Of a stretch of 56,017 bases of DNA, positions 27,580 through 37,000 are shown one piece after another. The DNA is taken from the NCBI GenBank assembly GCA_007693765.1, contig RECZ01000105.1:1-56017 (forward strand), in the 5' to 3' direction. Position 1 is the first letter of the stretch; each line of letters opens with the position of its first letter. The stretch is from Phycisphaerales bacterium. Lineage in GTDB: Bacteria; Planctomycetota; Phycisphaerae; Phycisphaerales; UBA1924. The notes beneath the pieces were generated by a model. That model was not told where the DNA came from, ran no database searches, and saw only the letters and a program-made list of their open reading frames with translations. Made by a program: the position numbers and the translations under genes.

Positions 27580-28614
27580 ATGACCGAACCACGCCGACAC
27601 ATCCCGAGAGCCGCCCCGCGACGCAACGCGTTCACGCTCGTCGAGCTACTCGTCGTCGTCGTGATCATGCTCATCGTGATCGGCATCGTCGTGGTCGCGG
27701 GCGCCACCATCGTCGCCGAGAGCCGGCGCGCCAGCACCGAGCGCCTGATGGGCGCCGTCGCCAACGCCCTCGAGATGTTCCGCGCCGACCACGGCTACTA
27801 CCCACCGCTGCTCTCGCACAACAACGGCAACCTGCACGTTCCCGAGGCGCAGCCCAACGCGTTCGACAGTTTCACCGCCGGTCCACTCGCCGACGCCCGT
27901 TTCCACAGCGTCTACTCCCTCGCGGCCTACCTCGTCGGCGTCGGCGACCTCGCCGGAGAGGGCGCAGGTGGCGGCGAGTACACAGAGGTCGACGGCGTCC
28001 CCGGCCCCGGCCTCCGCTCCCCCGGCATCGACCGCGCCTGGGGCGGCGCCATCGACGGCCTCCAAAGCGCCCAGCCGCCGACGACCGGGCGCACCTTCGG
28101 CCCCTACATCGACGTCGCCGCCGGGCGCAATATGCGGCAGGTGCGGCGCGGCGACGTCACCAGCTTCGCCCCGATATCACCGATTCCCGAGCAGAACGTC
28201 CGCTTCACCATCGTCGACCGCTGGGGCACGCCCATCCGCTACTACCGCTATTGGCCCACGCGTGAGGGCGACAACGCCTCGCTCGCCAACGCACCGCTCG
28301 AGCTCTTCTCGAGCGACACCGTCATCACGCTCGCGCCGGCGTATTCCAGCAGCCCAAACGCCAGTCTCACACCGGAGCAACTGGGGCGCGACCGGGTGCT
28401 GTTCGACGCCCCGTACGCGCTGCTCTCCGCAGGCCCCGACACGCTCTTCGGCTCCGGGCCCGACGAGCCCCCCGCCTCCGGGTCGCAACAGTACATCCGT
28501 CTGCGCGACGCCGGGCAGTACTTCCCAGCACAAGCATCCCCGGGCGACACCGCCGCCGAAGCGGGCGAGCGCCTCCGCCGGCGCCTCACCGACAACATCC
28601 GGGTGACCCCATGA
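27580..28614 (+). CDS. Prepilin-type pseudopilin, GspG-like
   Basis: 344 residues with a 17-residue basic leader, cleavage after Ala and mature start FTLVELLVVVVIM with Glu at +5, followed by the N-terminal hydrophobic helix. The RADHGYYPP segment is typical of GspG-type major pseudopilins. The remaining 250 residues are much longer than GspG (about 140) and lack a recognised domain. Its stop overlaps the next gene as ATGA. The Ala at -1, where Gly is normal, recurs in the next four genes. Confidence 0.85.
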   Translation: MTEPRRHIPRAAPRRNAFTLVELLVVVVIMLIVIGIVVVAGATIVAESRRASTERLMGAVANALEMFRADHGYYPPLLSHNNGNLHVPEAQPNAFDSFTAGPLADARFHSVYSLAAYLVGVGDLAGEGAGGGEYTEVDGVPGPGLRSPGIDRAWGGAIDGLQSAQPPTTGRTFGPYIDVAAGRNMRQVRRGDVTSFAPISPIPEQNVRFTIVDRWGTPIRYYRYWPTREGDNASLANAPLELFSSDTVITLAPAYSSSPNASLTPEQLGRDRVLFDAPYALLSAGPDTLFGSGPDEPPASGSQQYIRLRDAGQYFPAQASPGDTAAEAGERLRRRLTDNIRVTP

Positions 28615-29471
28615 CACACGCCCGCGCGCACAACCAGAGCCCCCGCCGCGCCGCTCGCGCCTTCACCGTCATCGAACTGGTGGTGGTGCTGGGCGTCGTC
28701 GCGGTGCTGATCGGGCTGATCATCGGCGTCGGGCCGCGCGTGGTGGACAACCAGCGCGCCCAGGCCACGCGCACGCTCATCGGCGCGCTCGACCGCATGC
28801 TCGACGAGTACATGCAGGACAACGCCGGCCGCCCGCCGCGCTACGACTCGGTCCAATACGAGCTCGTCCCCGGCCGATTCCTCGCCGACTCTCCCAACTC
28901 CGATGAGAATCTCCGCGAGCAATACCCCTCGGGCTCCAGTCGCTTCCACATCCGCCACCCGGACGCCGCGATCTTCCTGCGGCAGGCGCAGGCCTCGCTC
29001 GGCGCCGGCGCCATCACCCGCGACCTGCCCGAGCGTTACCTCGTCCGCACCAACACCTTCAGCACCGACGCCGGCACCGGCTCGCAGGAAGAGGGCCTCG
29101 GCGCCCTCACCGTGCTCGACGCCTGGGGCGCCGTCGACCCCGGCTGGCAGGAGAGCGGCCTCGGGTTGCCCAGCGATCCGCCCCCGCGCTCCGCGTGGCC
29201 CGTCTACGGCGCCACGTTCATCCACTACGTCCACCCCGAGAACGAACTCGCCCAGGAGCTCTACGGGCGCTGCCTCAACAACCGCCCGTACTTCTTCTCC
29301 GCCGGCCCCGACCGGCGCTTCGGCGTCACGCACCAGCTCAACCGCGCCAACCCCGGCGTCCGCAACGCCAGCCTCCGCGACGACGCCCTTAAGGCCCTCG
29401 ACGACAACATCTACTCCTACGAGCCCGGCCCCGTGAACCGCTCCGAAGGCTTCGGGAACAACTTCCGATGA
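28611..29471 (+). CDS. Prepilin-type pseudopilin (GspG/GspH-like)
   Basis: 286 residues. A 17-residue leader ends in RAARA, followed by FTVIELVVVLGVVAVLIGLIIGV with Glu at +5. The globular part has no recognised domain but shares the pattern LIGALDRMLDEYMQDNAGRPP with pseudopilins. ATGA overlaps on both sides (28611 and 29468) show tight translational coupling within the run. The exact GspG or GspH assignment is uncertain. Confidence 0.82.
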   Translation: MTHARAHNQSPRRAARAFTVIELVVVLGVVAVLIGLIIGVGPRVVDNQRAQATRTLIGALDRMLDEYMQDNAGRPPRYDSVQYELVPGRFLADSPNSDENLREQYPSGSSRFHIRHPDAAIFLRQAQASLGAGAITRDLPERYLVRTNTFSTDAGTGSQEEGLGALTVLDAWGAVDPGWQESGLGLPSDPPPRSAWPVYGATFIHYVHPENELAQELYGRCLNNRPYFFSAGPDRRFGVTHQLNRANPGVRNASLRDDALKALDDNIYSYEPGPVNRSEGFGNNFR

Positions 29472-30538
29472 ACCGCGCCACGCGCACATCCCGAACCGGC
29501 CGCCGCGCCTTCACGCTCGTCGAGCTGCTCGTCGTCGTGACGGTGCTCGCCGTCGTCCTCATCGTGATGCTGCCGGCGTTCGCGCGCATCCTCGAGTCCT
29601 CGAACTACGCCGCGGCCGTCAACGCCACCACCGCCACCCTCGATCGCGCTGCCCAGCGCGGCGTCGACGGCGGCGTCGTCGTGCTCTACGACATCCACAC
29701 CGAGCGCACCACGCTGCTCGCCGTCGAGATCCACTCGCGCGACGCCCGCATCGCCGACCGCCCCGCCTACGCCTACCGCCCCGTGCCCGGCGTGGCCCCC
29801 GTGGTCCTGCCGCGCAACATGCTCGTCTACGGGCTCTCCTTCAGCGTTGATACCACCCCCGTCTCCGGCGGCGATCCCGCGTGGCTCAACTGGTACCTCG
29901 GCGAGCGCGAGGCCGGCAGCAACACAACGACCAATAACTGGATCTTCCCGCGCAACCACCCGCAGTTCGTGCTGACCGACTACAACCCGCGCAACCCCCA
30001 GGACACGAACGCCCCCGGCAACGCCGGCAACACCACCCCCGTCACCGGGGACGCCCCCACGCAGCACCGGCTCGCCTTCGCCGAGTCGTTCTTCATCCCC
30101 TTCGACGCTAACGGCCGCGCCCTCGGCGCCGCGGCCTTCAGCGCCGGCGTGCGCGATGCCTACCTCGAGTTCCCCGACCTGCCCTACGAACCCGACGACC
30201 CCCGCGTCCCAACCGACAACCCCACCCGCTTCGACCCCTGGGTCTACACCCCTCGCGTCACCACGGGCGCTAGCGCCCACCCGCCGATCTTCAACCCCGA
30301 GGTGCGGCTGCGCCCCGCCGAGCGCCTCGCGATCGTCGACGCCCAGCGGCTCATCGGCGAGACGGGCGTGCGGGCGCCGTGGTTCGTGCGCGCCGACGCC
30401 ACCCACATGATCACGCCCAGCGACAAGCAGACGCACCGCGACGACGACGCCGTCGCCCGCGTCAGCCGCTGGATCGATGTCAACGCCGAGATCCTGGCCA
30501 TCCAGAGCAACTCCGGGAAAGTGGTGCGACGCCGATGA
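29468..30538 (+). CDS. Prepilin-type pseudopilin
   Basis: 356 residues. The 14-residue leader ends in TGRRA, followed by FTLVELLVVVTVLAVVLIVMLPAFARI with Glu at +5. The C-terminal 310 residues have Pro/Asp-rich loops and look extracytoplasmic; no known domain is recognised. ATGA overlaps join it to both neighbours. With three G/H-type pseudopilins in a row, this set is larger than in a standard type II system. Confidence 0.82.
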   Translation: MNRATRTSRTGRRAFTLVELLVVVTVLAVVLIVMLPAFARILESSNYAAAVNATTATLDRAAQRGVDGGVVVLYDIHTERTTLLAVEIHSRDARIADRPAYAYRPVPGVAPVVLPRNMLVYGLSFSVDTTPVSGGDPAWLNWYLGEREAGSNTTTNNWIFPRNHPQFVLTDYNPRNPQDTNAPGNAGNTTPVTGDAPTQHRLAFAESFFIPFDANGRALGAAAFSAGVRDAYLEFPDLPYEPDDPRVPTDNPTRFDPWVYTPRVTTGASAHPPIFNPEVRLRPAERLAIVDAQRLIGETGVRAPWFVRADATHMITPSDKQTHRDDDAVARVSRWIDVNAEILAIQSNSGKVVRRR

Positions 30539-32076
30539 CCAGCGCCCTCCTGCTCCACACTCGTCGATTCGCCCACCGCGCCACGCCGCGTCGCGCCGTG
30601 CCCGCCTTCACGCTGCTCGAGGTGATCATCGCCATCACCATCCTCGGGCTGGGCATCCTCGGTCTCGCGGCCCTCTTCGCCGGCAGCGCCCGCCAACAGG
30701 TCGACTCCACCCGCGTCAGCGACGCCGCCAACTTCGCCAACCGCTTCGAGAGCGTCGTCCGCGCCCGCTTCGGGCCCGTCAGCGTCGGCGCCCCGCTCAA
30801 TTCGGCGACACTTTCCGCGGCCCAGGGCCAGTACGAGACGACCAGCGTGCCCATGACGCCCGGCGTGTGGTTCCCCCTCGCCTCGCAGCAGGGGGGCGAT
30901 AACAGCCTGCGGGATGCGCTCGTCCTCAACGCCGCCGGCAGTTTCCAGCCCCTGAACTCGGCCTACCCCGTCTTCTTCCTCGTCGATGGCCCCCGCGAGC
31001 ACGTGCTCTACCACAACCCGGCCAACCCGCGTTCGCCGCAATACGAGCCCCGCTACGGCGGGAGCGCGGCGCTCGGCGCCAGCGGCGCGACGTTTGAGCA
31101 GGGAGCAACGCCCAGCTTCTTTATCGATCCGGACACGAACCTTCCGCGCATCAACGACCTCCCCCACGGGCGCATCCACCCCGGATCGCTGCGCCTTCGC
31201 TTCGAGATCGCCCGGCGTGAGCAACAGGGCACTGTCTGGCGCGTCGCCTCGCGCCGGATCGTCCGCTTCAGCGACGCCCAGTTCTTCGGCGACGCCAACA
31301 ACGAGAATTTCCCCAACGGCGTCGGGCAGTTTCCCAACGACAACGCGCCCCGCACCGACGACGGCGCCCTGCGCGTGATCTTCAACCGCACGCTCGTCCC
31401 GCCCGCCCCCAACTTCCCGCCGACCGCCTTCATCGAGGCCTTCCAGCCCGACGGCGTAACGTTCCTCGGCGCCGACGAGTGGATCGAGCGCATCGTCGTC
31501 GAGTCCTACGCGCACCGCGAGAACCTCTTCGCCTCCTACAGCGACCGCGTGCAGCGCCGCGACGACGGAACCGTGCTGGCCATCGCCGCCCTCATCCAGC
31601 CCGGCCTCGACGGCTCGTGGCGCATGGCCTACATCGTGTACGACGCCGGCGGCGCCGGCTCGGACGCCGTGTACGTACCGCCCGAGCCCGACACGGCCGA
31701 CAACCGCGTGCTGCGCTCCCTCACAAACGTCAATCTCAACTACGACACCGCGCTCGATCGCTGGTACTTCGTCCTCAACAACGCCGACCAGCGCCGCTTC
31801 CTCACCCAGGGCGCGTTCGTGCTCGTCGGCGACAGCGCCGCCGCGGGCGGCGCCACCAACATCGTCCGCATCCAGAACGTCGACCGCCGCGCCGGGCAGG
31901 ACCGCGCCTACCTCGACGGCGCCCCGCGCGTCGGCGGGCGCCCCATCCGCGCCGCGGGCCCCGGCTCCGCCGTCCCCATCACGGTGTGGACTCTCAGCGA
32001 CAGCGTCCTCAGTCTTGAAGACAACACCCGCTGGAAGCTCTCCCCCGTGCTCGCGCGCGTCGTGACCCTGCGATGA
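30535..32076 (+). CDS. Prepilin-type pseudopilin, GspI-like
   Basis: 513 residues. The 24-residue leader ends in AVPA, then FTLLEVIIAITILGLGILGLAALFAGS, the GspI/PilV-type N-terminal pattern with Glu at +5. GspI is normally about 120 residues, so this carries a large extra C-terminal region of unknown fold. The ATG overlaps the preceding stop. It sits in the I position of a G-H-I-J-K-like gene order. Confidence 0.83.
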   Translation: MTSALLLHTRRFAHRATPRRAVPAFTLLEVIIAITILGLGILGLAALFAGSARQQVDSTRVSDAANFANRFESVVRARFGPVSVGAPLNSATLSAAQGQYETTSVPMTPGVWFPLASQQGGDNSLRDALVLNAAGSFQPLNSAYPVFFLVDGPREHVLYHNPANPRSPQYEPRYGGSAALGASGATFEQGATPSFFIDPDTNLPRINDLPHGRIHPGSLRLRFEIARREQQGTVWRVASRRIVRFSDAQFFGDANNENFPNGVGQFPNDNAPRTDDGALRVIFNRTLVPPAPNFPPTAFIEAFQPDGVTFLGADEWIERIVVESYAHRENLFASYSDRVQRRDDGTVLAIAALIQPGLDGSWRMAYIVYDAGGAGSDAVYVPPEPDTADNRVLRSLTNVNLNYDTALDRWYFVLNNADQRRFLTQGAFVLVGDSAAAGGATNIVRIQNVDRRAGQDRAYLDGAPRVGGRPIRAAGPGSAVPITVWTLSDSVLSLEDNTRWKLSPVLARVVTLR

Positions 32077-33962
32077 GCGCCCACCAGATGCCCACCATGA
32101 AGCACCACCGCCGCACAGCACACAGCCGCCGCCGCAGCGCGTTCACGATCGCCGAGATGATCGTCGCGATCGCCGTGGTGGCGTTGCTCACCGTCGCCAT
32201 CGGCGAGGTCTTCCGCAGCGTGACGCGCCTCACCACGCTCGGCGGCGCCGTCGCCGAGACCGACGGCCTCGCCCGCGCCATCGAGCGCAGCCTCCGCGCC
32301 GACTTCGACGCCCTCAACCGCCTCAACCCCGATGAGACCTTCCTCGTCATCCGCATGCGCGAAGTAGGCGACCTCAACCGCAACGGCGCCGTCGGCGGCG
32401 ACGCCGAGGTCGCCCTCTACCTGACCGACGAGGACCGTCTCTGGGACCGCGAGCAGGGCCTCAACCCCTACGCAACCAGCGCCGGCGGTGAACGGCGCAG
32501 CCGCGCCGTCACCCGGCGCGTCGACGAGATCGCCTTCCTCGGGCGCGCCCCCGACGACCAGCCCTACCGCTCCAGCCAGGTCGATCCCTCCGGCGCCGTC
32601 CCCGTCGACACCGCCCGCCACGCCCGCCTGTACTGGGGCCACGCCCTGCGCCCGGCGCCGGACCCCAACTTCAACCCGGGCCCCACCACCGATCCCCTCG
32701 AGCGGCCGCGCCGGCAATTCCGACCCGACGGGAACATCGGCTCTGAACTCAACTGGGGCAGGGCCTTCGGCGTGCCCAACACCGGCGGCGTCCTCAGCCG
32801 CAACCAGTTCGCCAGCGATTGGATCCTCGCCCGCCACCAGTTGCTGCTCTACGGCGGCCTCGCCGCGGGCAACCTCGGCGTCACCAATCCGGACGCCCCC
32901 CATCCCATCGGCGGTGATCGCTTCTTCGCGCCCTACATCCGCGACCGCGAGGCGACCTCCACGGCACGCTTCCCGACCAACCAGGTCGGCCCGCTCAACG
33001 ATCCGCCGGGGCCCATCCACAACTCGGAGGACCTCCCCGACCCGCGCTTCATCCGCCACGGGCGCGTCGATATCTCCGCCCAGAGCCTCGAAGACGTCCG
33101 CCGCTGGCTCGAGGGCGAGTCCGACCACGATGAGAGCAACGTGTTCCCCTTCGCCGACGCATACGCAGCCGGTCGCTTTTCGGGGGCGGGTTTCGAAGCG
33201 AAGAACGCACCGCTGTGGGTTCGTGAATTCGAAACAGGGGTTCTCGCCACCCGCCGCGCCAACGCCGCGCATCTCCGCGGCGCCCTCGCCGGCGTCCTCA
33301 CGCGCATCCTGCAGGACGACACCTCCGGCCATCTCGACCGCGGCGTGCTGTCCGCCCCCGACACGCCCGAGCAGGAAGCGCTGATGGACCTGCACGCCGC
33401 CATCGCCACGCGGTGCAGCAACTTCGAGGTGGCGTGGTCCGACGGCTCAACGGTGCGCCGCCAATTCGAACGCGACGACAAAGTCTACAAGCCCGGCGAC
33501 CTGCTCTGGTTCGACATCTCCCCCGTCGAAGACGAGCCCTCGAACAATCCCCCGCGCAACACCTACTTCGAGTGGTGGGCTTGGAACAACAGCCAAAGCG
33601 AGCCCGCCATCGAGTTCCGCTCCGGCTTCCCCGGCCAAAACCTCGCATCACCCACGCTGCCCATTCGGCCCGAGTTCCCCGAGATCACCTTCGACGCCAT
33701 GGGTTCGCCCAACTTCATCCGCGCCGGCCTCAACGAGGGGGAGTATCCCCGTGTCCTCTCCGGCGGCGCGCCCACCGTCACCTCCGAGGCCATGGCCATC
33801 TGGGGGTTCCGCGTGCCCGACGCCGAGGGCGGCTTCAGCGGCGCCTGGCAGAAGCCCCGATTCATCCGCATCCGCGTGACGCTGCACGACAGCCGGATGC
33901 GCCTGCGCGAGGGACGCGACTACGAGTTCGTCTTCGCCGTTCACCCCGACCGCAACCTCTGA
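32073..33962 (+). CDS. Prepilin-type pseudopilin, GspJ-like
   Basis: 629 residues. The 23-residue leader ends in RRRSA, then FTIAEMIVAIAVVALLTVAIGEVF with Glu at +5; the AVAETDGLARAIERSLRADFDAL segment matches the PulJ/GspJ helix. Several hundred extra residues follow without a recognised domain; GspJ is usually about 200. The end TGATG overlaps a possible upstream start of the next gene, but that gene has a better start at 34001. Confidence 0.84.
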   Translation: MSAHQMPTMKHHRRTAHSRRRSAFTIAEMIVAIAVVALLTVAIGEVFRSVTRLTTLGGAVAETDGLARAIERSLRADFDALNRLNPDETFLVIRMREVGDLNRNGAVGGDAEVALYLTDEDRLWDREQGLNPYATSAGGERRSRAVTRRVDEIAFLGRAPDDQPYRSSQVDPSGAVPVDTARHARLYWGHALRPAPDPNFNPGPTTDPLERPRRQFRPDGNIGSELNWGRAFGVPNTGGVLSRNQFASDWILARHQLLLYGGLAAGNLGVTNPDAPHPIGGDRFFAPYIRDREATSTARFPTNQVGPLNDPPGPIHNSEDLPDPRFIRHGRVDISAQSLEDVRRWLEGESDHDESNVFPFADAYAAGRFSGAGFEAKNAPLWVREFETGVLATRRANAAHLRGALAGVLTRILQDDTSGHLDRGVLSAPDTPEQEALMDLHAAIATRCSNFEVAWSDGSTVRRQFERDDKVYKPGDLLWFDISPVEDEPSNNPPRNTYFEWWAWNNSQSEPAIEFRSGFPGQNLASPTLPIRPEFPEITFDAMGSPNFIRAGLNEGEYPRVLSGGAPTVTSEAMAIWGFRVPDAEGGFSGAWQKPRFIRIRVTLHDSRMRLREGRDYEFVFAVHPDRNL

Positions 33963-33987
33963 TGCACCGCCCAGCGCCCACGCCCCA

Positions 33988-33995
33988 AGGAGGAC
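33988..33995 (+). promoter_or_regulatory. Strong Shine-Dalgarno sequence deciding the GspK-like start
   Basis: AAGGAGGA lies 5 bp before ATG 34001. This favours 34001 over the in-frame ATG at 33962, which has no comparable site. Confidence 0.75.
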
Positions 33996-34000
33996 CAGCC

Positions 34001-37000
34001 ATGCACGGTCCGCACATCACGCCCCCCGGAAACGACACAACCCCCGGAAGCGACACAACCCCCGCGACACCCGCCACCTCCCGGCCGCGCGTGTCGTCCC
34101 TCCTCCGCGCCCGTCGGCGCGGCAACGTGATCATCCTCGCCGTGGGCGCGCTCGCGGTGCTGGCCGTCGTGGCGCTCTCGTACAGCGCCTCGGTGCGCGT
34201 GGATCGCGCCGGCTCGCTGCGCAGCGCGGGCGAGGTCGTGCCCGAGCGGGCCGCACGCATCGTCGCCAACGAGATCGGCGCCCTCCTCGCGGCCGACATC
34301 TTCGGCAACAAGATCGTCACGCCCGATGTGCCGCGGTACTTCGGCAACAACCCCGCGAACACCCGCATCTGGCCCAGCGCCTTCGAAGACGGCGACTTCG
34401 CCGACTACCCCTTCACGCAGGCGCAGCCCGGCCAGAACGATTTCACCTACAACACCAACGCCCCCGGCGTAAATCCATCGCCTGACGCCGTGCTGATCGC
34501 GGACGGCCTCGCGTACAGGGTCGGCGTCGCCGACAACGCGTGGCTGGCCTCCACCGAGCCCGTCTTCACCAACAACCCTCTCGACGCCTACTGGCCCCAG
34601 ATCACCAACCTCCGCAGCGCCTACCGCTGGGTCCCCAACAACCCCAACACGCCCGATCAGGGCGAGTGGGTGCGCGGCGACGGCCGCTTCGCCGACCTCG
34701 GCCAGTTCTTCCTCACCAACCGCGCGAGCGACACCAACCGCGGCGACCCCGACGCCGACCTCACGTGGGACAACAACTGGAATGACCCGTTCAGCGGTCT
34801 GGCGAACGGCCCGCGGCTCGGCGTCGCGCCGACGCCGGGCGCCGACCAGACGCGCGTCTTCGGCTACCAGATGAACGGCATGCACCTGCTCGCGGGCGGC
34901 TCGATCCCGGGCGCCAGCGGGGTGAACGCCGCGAACAACGAGCGCGCCCCCATCGCCGCCGACTTCCGCTTCTGGGCCGACACCGACGGCGACCTCCGCC
35001 CCGACGCCCGCTGGCAGGTGCTCGACGCCCTCGACGGGCACGCCGGCCTCCGCTGGGTGGGCGCGGCCCGCATCGTCGACAACTCCGCCCTCGTCAACGT
35101 CAACGCCGCGCTCGAGTCCGGCGAGTTCGGGCTGGCCGACCAGGAGCGCCAGCGCGCCGCCTTCGCCATCGGCTCCACCCCCGCCGACGTCGACCTGCTG
35201 CGCCTCATCCGCGAGGCGGTGCGCAACGCCCACATTCCCGTGGACGACGGTTCGTGGGCCAACGTCATACGCACCGACACCGCGGGCGAGGCGCCGCTCT
35301 TCTGGCTCGACGGCACGACCACCGATGATCGGTTCGTGGCCTTCGACGAGCATCTCGGCTTCGGCCTCCGCGCCAAGGACGAACTCGAAGTGACGTTCGG
35401 CAGCGCACCCGCTCCGCTCAACTACAACCCAACGCAACCCGCCAGCCGGCGACTGCTGCGCGCACACCGCGAGCGCCTCTGGGAATCGCTCGGCGCGTGG
35501 CCCGATGCGCCGCTCTCGCGCTTCGCCCGCGCCTACGGCCTCGCCGACGAGCTCGCCCTCCGCGCCTTCTGGGCCAGCAACGACGACCGCGCCGTGAGCA
35601 ACCTCGAATCGCGCTTCGACATCAACCTCCTGCCCGGCGACGACGACACGTTCAACAACCCCAATGATCCGCCGCGTCTGCGCCTCGCCGGCCCGCTGCG
35701 CGCTGCCCGCGAGGGCTTCGTCGAGCGCTCCTACACGAGCATCAACTACGGCGGCTTCGTCGACCCCGACGAGAAGCGCCCCAGCGTGCGCAACATCCGC
35801 GACGACACCCGCCGCCTGCTCACCACCGTCAGCGGCGTGAGCGACATCAGCCCCATCCCCGTCCTCAACACGGCGGTCGACACCAGCGTCAACCCGCCGC
35901 GCCCGCTCTACGCCGACCGCCCCGTCAACCGCAAGGTCCGCCTCGCCGACTTCGGCGGCGACGGCGCCGTGATGACCGAGGCCCGCGCCGAGCGCATCCG
36001 CGACGCCTTCGAGGCCTTCGTCTGGGCCCTCGCCCCGCTGGCGACGGACAAGCCGCTGTGGCGCATCGCGCCGTTCTCCTCGCAGTTGCGCAACGATCAC
36101 TACGGCGGCGGCGTCGACGGCCCCGCCACCGCGCTCACCACCGACCCGCGTGCCTCGTACGCGGTGCTGCGGGCCGCATCGCTGGCGGTCAACCTCGACG
36201 CGGCCAGCACCGGCCCCAGTGCCCCGGATGCGGTCTCCGACGCCCGCCCGCCCATGGTGCGGCTCTTCAACAACCGTGAACTCGATGCCGGCATCGAAGG
36301 CGGTGTCGTGCAACTCGGCACGCGCTTCAGCCACGGCGACATCCTCGCCGACACACTTGTCAATGACTACGTCGGCGCCCCCGCCAACGGCGTCACCCTC
36401 GTCGCCCTCGACCGCCAGCCCTTCCTGCGCGAAGTCTTCACGCTCGCCGTGTATCAGGACGAGGCCGTCGACTCTCTGGACCCCGCGCAGGCCGACAACA
36501 TTCTCGACCCCGATTCCGAGCAGTTGGGGTCCATCATCGCCGTCGAACTGGGCAACCCCTGGCCGGGAATCATCGACGTCGGCGCCTACAGCGTGGTGTT
36601 GATCGATGACAGCGGCGCCCGCATCCGCCTCAACCTCGGCGCCACGACGGCGAACACCGTCATCCTCCCGGGTCGGATCGCCGTCTTTTACTTTGAGAAC
36701 GGCCCCGATGCAGAGAATCTCATCACCAACCACTGGATCCCGATCCTGAGTGTGTGGGAGGGTCAGGTCGCGGGGCGCTTACCCGACGGCTTCGACGGGC
36801 TGCGCCTGCTCGACGGCGGCTTGGACGACATGGATATGCCCGTGCCCGCCCTCGTGGAACCGCTGAACCCCACGCCCGTCGTCTTCCAAGAGTTCAATCC
36901 GCCCGAAAGCGGCGCCGCGGCGCTGCTCGTGCGCGGCGTCGACATCGGCGGTACGTTCACCGATATCCTCGTCGACCGCCTCTCGCCGCCGCCGGGTGAA

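Noticed and set aside
33941-36733. Very long open frame (930 codons) antisense to the GspK-like gene, and similar long frames antisense to the ATPases and pseudopilins.
   Set aside because: These are GC-driven shadow frames with repetitive Val/Gly/Arg composition and no recognisable motif.
36937-37000. A GVDIGGTFTDILVDRL segment, like the start of hydantoinase/oxoprolinase proteins, inside the GspK-like gene.
   Set aside because: It lies mid-protein, without the rest of the ASKHA ATPase domain, in a region of loop-rich sequence; taken as coincidence.
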